64,000 bases of DNA from Patiria miniata (lineage: Eukaryota; Echinodermata; Asteroidea; Valvatida; Asterinidae). The stretch spans positions 16,186,898 to 16,250,897 of the forward strand of contig NW_024037076.1 of the NCBI RefSeq assembly GCF_015706575.1. The letters run 5' to 3'. How positions within the stretch are numbered: the first letter of the stretch is position 1; the number at the start of each line of letters is the position of its first letter. A program made the translations under genes and the position numbers. The notes below the pieces were generated by a model. It was not told where the DNA came from. It saw only the letters and a program-made list of their open reading frames with translations, and searched no databases. Positions 56,160 to 64,000 of this stretch are shown here, piece after piece.

Positions 56160-58045
56160 CTAAGTTTGACACTTGTTGATGTCACAAAAGATACTAAAGC
56201 TCAAAAAGCACTGTAAGCTATTTGAATGGGAATCGAACTAAAACGAACTATCAATCTCGCACTAAATTTTTATTTCTCAGCAATTCCATTTTTTTTGATA
56301 TTTGGATCGTGGCCAATATCTGTAGGCTACTTTCTGGCGTATAGTTTGCATATAATTGAAGATATTGGTTAATTACCTGTACAAGAACCACAGGTCTTAA
56401 TGGGTTTTGAAAAGACGTCTTCAACCATGGGTCACAATCACATGCTAAAACAATTAAATGAAGGCCCCAGTGGGTAGAACTGGAAATTGGATTTGATAGC
56501 CGCTTCATTATCAGTTAGCATTATTTTACAAATCTTTCAAATGACAGTTGCAAGCTATTGGAATGGGAATCGAATTAACTGTTTCGGCAATTCCTTTTTT
56601 TTGTTATTTGGATCCTGGCCAATGTCTTTAGGCTCCTTTTTGGGGGCATATATTTTGCATATAATTGCAGTTGGGTTAATTACCTGCACAAGAACCACGG
56701 GTCTTAATGAGTTTTGAAAAGACGTCGTCAGTCATGGGTCACATGCTAAAACAAATAAATAAATCAATGCCCCGTGGTTGGTATAACTGGTAATTATTGG
56801 ATTTCATGGCCGTTTTATTATGTTTTTATTATGAGTTTTGAAAAGACGTCTTCAACCATGGGTCACAGGCTAAAACAATTAAATAAAAGCCCCAGTGGGT
56901 GGAACTGAAAAATTGGATTTTATGGCCGTTTTATTATCAGTTAATTAGCATTATTTTACGAATCCTTTAAATTTTCGCAAAGCACCGAGTCGGGATATAT
57001 ATTTTATTTTATTTGGTGTAAGAGTCAGACAATATAAAAATAAAAGTCAACGGCAATCTATAATGGATCACGTTAAATTGACGTGCAACAGCTCATGACA
57101 AAGTCTAGATAAATATAATTAAAGTGTTCCTGAGGCTGGTTTCGAGTTTAAAATCGGAAAAAAATATTATTTCATTTGTTATTTAATTTCTGTTTTTCCT
57201 AGCAATTTATTCACTTTGAAAGACACATCTCACAACCAAATCCAGCGACGTTTAGTTAATGAATTATTGCTTCATAAAATTAGAATTATGATGCTGCCGG
57301 AAAATATATCGGCTCTCGAATGGCAGGTTCATTATGCGGAAAATGAAAACCCTTTTTCAGAGAGTTGGAGACACCCAAAAATTGAATTTTTTGGTTTAAA
57401 CATAATATACAAACTAAAAATTTGTTATAGGGAAAAATCCTATTTTGAGGAGTACATATATGGATATTACGTTTTGTGAAGTATAGGAGCGCGTATCCCC
57501 TCGATAATATAAATATTTTGCAGAATATTTCAATTGAATGTTCTCAATTGGATTCGACAGTATTAGTAATTCTTTGAGTTTTTTTTCTGAGCAATCTGAT
57601 AAGACTTCAACGGGGAAGTCACAACATTGATTTCTTTAAAACAAATAATTGTGTAACAGATCATAATAACTACTTCCACCACAATGTGTTTTCAAACGAA
57701 ATAATATATATGTTAGCAATGTGGTGTCTTTGGAATGTAAATTAGAAATATTTTGCTGTACAGGGCGTCCCCAAAAGGTAAACCACAAACAAAGGTATAA
57801 TATGAACAAGTTATATGAACTCAACGACCATTATTTGATAGCTTTATAAAATAATGACCAGAGGAATGCATGACCAGAGGAATGCATCCAAAATATTTTT
57901 TTGCAAATTTAATGCATGTCAAAACCATAGTGATCGTCCTGAAGTTCATAGTTTGGTCTTATTGATCCTTTCTTTGTGTGATGCCTCTTTGTGAGAGGAC
58001 ACCCTGTGTATTTCAACTCCGTTTATTCTTTACTTGACTTGACAG
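56160..58045. repeat. Duplicated intron segment (paralogue of 49,470-50,560)
   Basis: Corresponds to the left paralogue at an offset of about 7.0 kb. Contains three GTTTTGAAAAGACGTC blocks. The right end carries material also found at 52,540-52,770 and 59,530-59,800. Confidence 0.75.
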
Positions 58046-58117
58046 TGGGTTGGAAAATCTTCCTGTTGAGTCGATTCCTGCCGACACGTTTAGCGGGCTG
58101 TTCAATCTTCAATATCT
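58046..58117 (+). CDS. LRR exon 9 (type alpha)
   Basis: Acceptor TTGACTTGACAG, donor CT|GTAAGTTTG, 72 bp. Reads GLENLPVESIPADTFSGLFN then LQYL. Nearest relative is exon 5 at 50,796 (ENLPVES), in line with the 7-kb duplication. Confidence 0.85.
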
Positions 58118-58251
58118 GTAAGTTTGATACGACTCCTGTTTGTTTATGATGTCACAGCAGAGAGTGCAATTTCAATTTGCATATCATAAGCGTTGGGCAT
58201 CAATCTGACTCTCTCCATAGTTACCATTAACCATTTTCTTGCTAGTGAAAA

Positions 58252-58610
58252 TAGCGTATCCAGCTTTTGATATCACAAGAGGGGGGAGGGGGGGGGGGAA
58301 AGAAAAAATTCTCCGGACACTTGGCCTCCGTAAAATAAAACAGCGGGGGGGGGGGGGGAGACTATTACCTATCTTCCAAATTGGGCGCTCGTCAAAACTG
58401 ACCATTATTGTGCATACTGGAAAAGCTATGTTAATTTTCATGGCGCATCGTAATGATTTTTGAGCTGGTTTTGTTTTAGGTTGATGTCAGAACTCTCTAA
58501 CAATTTATGGAAACACTTACTGAAAAAAAAATATTTCAAACAAATCCGCCGGGGGGGGGGGGGGGGGAGTTGCCCCTTCTGCCCCCCCCCCTCCCGATAC
58601 GCCACTGTCG
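58252..58610. mobile_element. G-run flanked MITE in intron, copy 4
   Basis: Same family and position as 50,998-51,405. Left part shortened: the CCGCACATCCGCGCC block is missing. Confidence 0.7.
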
Positions 58611-59190
58611 AGTGAGAGTAACATGTGTCCATAAAAAGCTGTTTAATTTCAGAAGACTCAAATAAGAAGGAGTTAATCAGGTTTCTTTTTGCTTTGATTG
58701 AACAAAATAAAACTGTTATTTATGTATTGTTTGGAATTAATCGAAATTGGGTACTTGAATTCTTCCCACGTAATATTTGCTCACACATTTATTATTGACT
58801 TTGAAAAAAGGCATACTTGTAATTTATGATATTAATTCATCTGCTAATTTTTCAAGAATTAACTTGAATGAATGTCTTCATGGACCACACAGTTTAATAT
58901 TTCTCGATGGGAGAAATATAAAAATATATCTTCATAAATTTGAATTATTTGCTGCCTGACAATATTTCCGCTATCGATTGGCGGGTTCATTTATCCGCAA
59001 AATGAAAACCTTTTTTTCAGAGCGTTGGAGATATCCAAAATCGGACTTTTTTAGTTTAACATAACATACAAACTGAAAGGTTGTTACAGGGGAAAAAATC
59101 TTTTTTTAAAAGAGAACATGTATGGATTTTAAATTTTGTGAAGTAATAATAAGATCGCTTATCCCCATGGTAATATAATTGATTCAACAG

Positions 59191-59262
59191 TCAACTGATC
59201 AATCTGTCGCTCGTGTCGATTTTCCCCCGTACCTTTAGCAGACTCTCCAATCTCCGATCCCT
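59191..59262 (+). CDS. LRR exon 10 (type beta)
   Basis: Acceptor GATTCAACAG, donor CT|GTAAGTTTG, 72 bp. Reads QLINLSLVSIFPRTFSRLSN then LRSL. Paralogue of exon 6. Confidence 0.85.
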
Positions 59263-59976
59263 GTAAGTTTGATGTGGTTCGTGTTTTAGTCGTTGTTAAT
59301 TAAAGTGTACAATGCAAGCTTTATGTGTTTCTTAAGCTATCTAAATAGAGACCAAACTCACTCCCACAAAAGCTAACGTTAACCACCTTAATTATTTACA
59401 AAAAGGTCTTTCGTGATCATTTGTTTGAAATTTGGTTTATATATACAAACTCAGTTGTTCAACCTAGTAAATATATACAGTCAGGTTATGTAATGGACCT
59501 TTGTGATATTTAAGTGATATCAATTCTCTGTCTTTTTTCCTTCCGACCAATCTGATAAGACTTCAATAGGGAAGTCACAATATTGATTTGTTTTTAAAAA
59601 AAAACAACATAGATGTAACAGATGATAATAACTACTTCCATCACAATGTGTGCTCAAACAAAATAATATAATATGCTGCGATGTGATGTCTTTGGAATAG
59701 TATATTGAAAATATTTTGCTGTATATGATGTCCCCCAAAAAGAAAACTACAAAGGTATAATATGAACTAAGCGAGGACCAGAGGAATGCATCCAAGATAT
59801 CATTGGCGGGTTCATTTATTAATGACCAGATGAAAGCATTTCATACATTATTGGAAAGCTTACTGCTTTAATGGTTATTAAGTTCATACTTCGGTTATCA
59901 TCCCTTTCTTTGTGTGATACCCTTTTTTGAGAGAACTCCCAGTGTATTTTATGTCCGTTTATTCTTTACTTGACAG

Positions 59977-60048
59977 TTTGATGTACAATCTTTCTCTAGC
60001 GTCGATTACCAACGACGCCTTTAGCGGGCTGATCAATCTCCAAAGGCT
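59977..60048 (+). CDS. LRR exon 11 (type alpha)
   Basis: Acceptor TTTACTTGACAG, donor CT|GTAAGTTGT, 72 bp. Reads LMYNLSLASITNDAFSGLIN then LQRL. The intron before it has the empty site of the GGCC MITE, and the intron after it lacks the G-run MITE. Confidence 0.85.
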
Positions 60049-61128
60049 GTAAGTTGTTCGTTTATGATGTCACAGCGGAGAGTACAATCTCCATTTGCAT
60101 ATCATAAGCTTTGGGCATCAATTGTAAACTTGGCAGTTTGAAATCGATAATGTAACAATGGAAACTAAAAGCTTTATGTAGTGCAGGCTATTGGAATGGG
60201 AATTAATCTCACATTAAAACATATCAATTTCATATAAATTAAAAAAAGAAGAAGCTAGTTCAGCAATTTGTTTTATTTATTTTGATCGTGGGCAATGTTT
60301 TTACGGCTCCGATTTAGTATAGTTTGCAAAATTGAAGTTAAATTACTTGCACGAGAACAGCAGGTCTTAATGGTTTTGAAAAGACGTCTTTAACCATGGG
60401 TCACATGCTAAAAAAGAAAGCAAATAAAGGCCCCATAGTACAACACTTACTGGAAATTGGGATTTTACGACCGTTTTATTATCAGCTAGCTTTATCTTAC
60501 AAATAGTTCTAATTTTCGCAAAGTACTGAGCATGACGGGATTATTTAATCTTGCCAATAATAGATAAGAAATTATTCTTGAAGCTTTTTAAACTGTATTT
60601 TATTCGGGGCAAGAGTCACAAAACATAACAGTAAAAGCCAACTTTAATCTATAATGGATAACGTCAGTAACTTTCACCCTGCATTAATCGGAATAATATG
60701 ATTAAATTATAAGTTCCCGGTTTTTTTGTCGAGTTTGAACTCGAAAAGTAGATTTCTTTTCAATCGTTTTTTCCCTAGCAATATAGAAGTTATTCACTTT
60801 GAAACAGACATCTAACAACCAAATCCAGCAACATTTAGTTATTAATTTTTTTTTCAGAAAATGTGGATAATATTCTCAAATGCATAGCGGGTTCATTTAT
60901 GCGCAAAATGAAAACCCTTTTTTTCAGAGAGTTGAAGACACCATTATTCGTACTTTTTTGGTTTAGACATAGTATACAAATTGAAAATTTGTCAGGAGAA
61001 AAAGCAAATGTTGTTTAGAGGAGCACATGCATTATTTTGTGAAGAAATATTAAGCGCGTTCTTCTCAACGGTAATATCTATTTTTTGCACTATATATCAA
61101 CTGTGTCGTTCTCCATTTGATTCGACAG
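60049..61128. other. Intron 11 of gene 2
   Basis: A more diverged copy of the duplicated intron sequence (GTTTTGAAAAGACGTCTTTA at about 60,374; AAATCCAGCAACATTTAGT at about 60,822). Nothing else. Confidence 0.5.
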
Positions 61129-61200
61129 AATCTTGGCAAATCTTCCGCTCGTGACCATTCCACCTGGTACTTTTGGTGAACTCTCAAGTCTCAAACTTCT
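61129..61200 (+). CDS. LRR exon 12 (type beta)
   Basis: Acceptor GATTCGACAG, donor CT|GTAAGTTTGATGTGGTTCG, 72 bp. Reads ILANLPLVTIPPGTFGELSS then LKLL. Last exon seen; the intact donor means the gene continues. Confidence 0.85.
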
Positions 61201-61261
61201 GTAAGTTTGATGTGGTTCGCATTTTGTTTTGGTTAATTGAAGAGTATGGGCGTCGCCGTAA

Positions 61262-61302
61262 AAAATCAACCGATAATGTATCAGTATTGGGAAAAGGTGG
61301 AA
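61262..61302. repeat. Left member of a 41-bp inverted pair
   Basis: AATCAACCGATAATGTATCA and the following bases to AAAAGGTGG have their near-perfect inverted copy at 63,384-63,424. Possible ends of a 2.1-kb element or a distant repeat match. Confidence 0.5.
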
Positions 61303-61342
61303 ATATTGCAAATTAATTAAAGTCTAATAAGTGCCTTTACTA

Positions 61343-61625
61343 CACTCTAAAAAAGCATTAGTCAGATTTGACTAGAAACCAGTTAAATTTGACTAGCCAT
61401 TCAGGGTCAGCTGGGTGCACTTGAAAATCAGTCAATCTGACTAGATTTTTCCAGTCAGTATTCATGGCTTTGAAGAAATAGTTATGCAAATAACTGAAAT
61501 CGGAGTCGAACCCAACTACTTTTTCTAGTCATGTTATGAAATTGTGCATGTTTGACTAAATTCCTAGTCAATTTCCAATAACTAGGAAAACCAGTCAATA
61601 ATTTGACTAAGTTGTTTTTAGAGTG
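61343..61625. mobile_element. MITE with CACTCTAAAAA ends, interior of TAGTCA words
   Basis: Ends CACTCTAAAAA and TTTTTAGAGTG, flanked by TA on both sides. The interior repeats TTTGACTA, CTAGTCA and CCAGTCAA in both orientations. 283 bp. Confidence 0.75.
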
Positions 61626-63383
61626 TATATAAGTGCCTTTACTAAGTGCCTTTACTTTAATTTGGGAGGTAGGGAGTTGCTCTGGTTTGGAGACGCTCTA
61701 CTTCCAAGTGGGCCTAGGCTAGTGGCGTATCCAGCTTTTGATGTCGGGGGGGGGGGGGGGTAACCGCACTCGCCTATCCGCGCCGAAATGTGGACAAGTT
61801 CTTTTCTCTGGACACTTGGCCTCCATATGGGCTTCGTGCTGCGACAAAAGAGGGCGCGTTTTACCACTTTTGAGAGCCCCATGGACCTACGGGACCATTG
61901 ATCTCCGTATGGAGATCAATGGACGGGACACAGCATGTGCGTACTGTACTGTACTGGTTCGCGCGCAAAGTTCCACACCACTTCCAGAATGTGCCAGAAT
62001 GTGGCTATTAGCAGCAGCGTCTTCGCATGAGCGTCAGGCAGCGTCGGCGCGCGCATACGTTCAATTTAACTTGCGATGGTCTCCCAGACTATTCCCTCCC
62101 CCAATAACTTTGCATCATTCAAAATACGCGCTGTGGATGAACCGGGAACACATACGAGTGGCGAGGCATGTGTATAGCAAAACTACCATCTGAAATGATC
62201 GTGTAATTTGAGTTGTCACAAAAGATACAATGTTAACAAGTTTACCGGATTTAGGCGGCAATCGTCGAAGATAGTCTAGATGCGATCAAGCTTCATGGGT
62301 CCCTTGTCGACCCCAGTCAATTTTTTTTCTTACAGATTTGAAAAGGGCACAATCACAGCAACACTGCTCATTTAGTGGGGGGATGAGGAGGAGGGTGGAT
62401 GAGGAGGGAGGGGGGAGGAGGGGGGAGGGGGGGATGAGGGGAGGGGGTCGATGAGTGGGGAGGGGGGTCGTGCCATATTTTCAACGGGGAGCGCTGATAA
62501 AATCCTACAATCATGTACACAATATTACTGTACCGTACAAAATAATGCCCAGGCTTTTTTTAGGGGGGGGGGGGGGTCACCGTTCGCATTTGTCTACCCA
62601 CTGACTTCAGTTTGTTCAACCTGCACAGTTTGGAGTCCAAACGTCACGAGCCTGCCGCTTCCTTGAGGCCAAAACAGGCGCGGATCCAGGGGGAGGGGTC
62701 CCCCAGCTGTGTCCCAAAACAAATTGCATACAAATTCCTAAAAAAAATAATGCACCCCCCGCCTCTGCTGTGACACCCCCCCCCAAAAAAAATACTGTTT
62801 TAATGTCCGCCTGTTCAAAATACGGACGGAGGCAGCTTAGATAGGGGGTATTTTTACACCATTCTGTAATCCAGTGTTAATAATTGTCAAATTTGAACAG
62901 CTTCCCCTATTGAAATATGATACCCCCCTTCCCCCAGTTTTTGACTTTACAGGAAAAAAATTCCTGTGTACATTCTCAGATTGTTTTGCTGATGAACCCC
63001 CCCCCCGCGAAAATTCCTGGATCCGCCCCTGCAACAGTAGCGTAAATCTGTGCTGGGGACTTGGGGATGGGGGATAGCTAAAAAAAAAAGTCCTGGCCGT
63101 GAAATACAAACGGGGGGGGGGGGCCTTGCTGGAGACCACAGACACTGGGGACGCTGTTCATGATACAGACGTCCCTGCGTATTTCAAGCTATTTGTATTT
63201 TTTTCTCCCTTTCTCAGTACTATTTAATACATTTCGGCGGTTGGAACGTTTGAAAAATACCTCAAAATCTGCCCTTTTTCTCTAAATACAAAATAACGTG
63301 GGTGGTGGTGATCAACTAGCCCAGACCCCCCTCCCTGGTCAAAAAGTGGGGCGGGATAATCGGACATAAAACAAACATTTGTG
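61626..63383. repeat. G-run rich region, several nested repeats; no gene seen
   Basis: Starts with a partial copy of the intron MITE (AGTGGCGTATCCAGCTTTTG at about 61,721), then G-runs at about 61,745, 62,370-62,470, 62,560 and 63,111, and C-runs at about 62,755 and 62,998 with a GGCGCGGATCCAGGGGGAGG motif (62,676). The 151-codon frame at 61,738-62,193 runs through a repeat and is not supported as a gene. Confidence 0.5.
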
Positions 63384-63655
63384 TACACCTTTTCCCCATA
63401 CTGATACATTATCGGTTGATTTTTGATACATTATCGGTTGATACAGTATCCGTTCCGTGGTGATACATTATCGGATACACTTATTTTGTAGTTACATTAT
63501 CCGTCGACACGTGATACATTATCGGATACAAATTTTACTACACTATCAGTCAATTTTTGGTACATTATCGGTTAGTGATACAATATCGGTCAATTTGTGA
63601 TACATTATCGGTTGATGATGCGTTATCCGTTGGTTACTACATTATCAGTTGTAAC
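63384..63655. repeat. Degenerate tandem repeat of TGATACATTATCGGTT
   Basis: About twelve copies of a 16-25-bp unit with variants (GATACAGTATCCGTT, TACATTATCCGT, TACACTATCAGTCAATTTT). Its first copy is the right member of the 41-bp inverted pair. Confidence 0.75.
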
Positions 63656-63739
63656 CTGTGAAATTATTCTTTCTGGCAAGCTGTCATTTTGAAGAAATCA
63701 ACGAAAGAAGGCACAGTTGGAAATTTCTGTTAGTAGTTT

Positions 63740-63902
63740 TTTTATTCGGCGAAGCACACGCAAGCGTTAACACGGCGAACACGTCCGCGCGCGGTTGCTA
63801 TAATTCGTCGGATCAGTGCGCGACATCGCGTAGCTGCAATCTGATTGGTCAGAACACCATGGGGCGGTGGATACTGGATCGGTCCATTGGCTCAGTGAGA
63901 AC
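63740..63902 (+). promoter_or_regulatory. CpG-rich promoter-like stretch with CCAAT boxes
   Basis: CpG-dense (GTCCGCGCGCGG) and contains CTGATTGGTCAG (about 63,840) and CCATTGGCTC (about 63,884), two inverted CCAAT boxes with NF-Y-type context. An ATG follows at 63,903. Confidence 0.4.
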
Positions 63903-64000
63903 ATGGAGGAAGAAAATATTTTTATTTTCTTCCTTCATGATGAGAACGTGTCTCGGACGCTGAATTCAAGCCCAATTCAAAACATGATTCAGCAACTTTT
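63903..64000 (+). CDS. Possible start of a gene running off the window
   Basis: ATG in the context AGAACATGGAG. The frame MEEENIFIFFLHDENVSRTL then NSSPIQNMIQQL stays open to the edge (32 codons). No family recognised. Supported only by the promoter-like stretch before it. Confidence 0.3.
   Translation, partial: MEEENIFIFFLHDENVSRTLNSSPIQNMIQQL

Larger units (their letters stand above)
45758..61200 (+). other. Gene 2 model: LRR receptor, LGR-like, 3' end outside window
   Basis: The plus-strand exons joined by phase are 45,670-45,757; 47,407-47,512; 48,205-48,276; 49,036-49,107; 50,796-50,867; 52,151-52,222; 53,270-53,341; 54,989-55,060; 58,046-58,117; 59,191-59,262; 59,977-60,048; 61,129-61,200. 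The order is signal peptide, Cys cap, ten LRRs. Every LRR exon is 72 bp and phase 2 on both sides, so any exon can be skipped without shifting the frame. The last donor (61,200) is intact but no later exon was found, so the 7TM or C-terminal part must lie right of the window. Calling it an LGR relies on resemblance to gene 1 and its exon phase. Confidence 0.6.

Noticed and set aside
61738-62193. 151-codon plus-strand frame
   Set aside because: Starts inside a G-run repeat copy; no domain, no splice sites, composition follows local GC content.

Overview
The window is animal nuclear DNA: spliced exons with GT/AG junctions, two LINE fragments, a Penelope-like element, many short inverted-repeat DNA transposons, minisatellites and long G/C homopolymer runs. 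Tandem LRR-GPCR genes of the LGR (relaxin-receptor-like) type, a MIF-family exon and Penelope elements suggest a marine invertebrate deuterostome, perhaps an echinoderm. That is an inference; no species-specific marker was seen.

Left edge (1-3,513): a foldback repeat and a 36-bp minisatellite lie in an intron. The last two exons of an LGR-type receptor follow: one LRR exon and the single 7TM exon. The 7TM exon carries one frameshift and has lost the arginine of the DRY-like motif. From 3.6 to 12.9 kb lie foldback elements, MITEs, a tandem duplication (4.57-6.94 kb), a CpG-rich promoter-like stretch (7.72-8.2 kb) and a lone MIF-like exon cut by a G-rich repeat.

Middle (12.9-45 kb): a LINE reverse transcriptase (+), two satellites, a Penelope GIY-YIG endonuclease with a hammerhead-like 3' motif, a decayed CR1/L2-like LINE (-), two hAT-like elements with GGTCTC arrays (one with a perfect 8-bp target duplication), and dispersed families present as inverted pairs (27.8-30.1 kb against 40.6-44.6 kb). 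Two possible spliced genes on the minus strand are proposed: 77 aa at 33.2-34.0 kb and 153 aa at 37.2-40.0 kb.

Right part (45.67-61.2 kb): the 5' part of a second LGR/LRR gene. It has a signal-peptide exon, a Cys-rich cap exon and ten intact 72-bp LRR exons, all phase 2, with four dead or truncated LRR exons between them. Two exon types (alpha and beta) alternate inside duplicated intron segments. Shared transposon insertions and empty sites in these segments allow the duplication order to be read. No 7TM exon for this gene is inside the window. At the right edge a CpG-rich stretch with CCAAT boxes precedes a short open frame running off the window.
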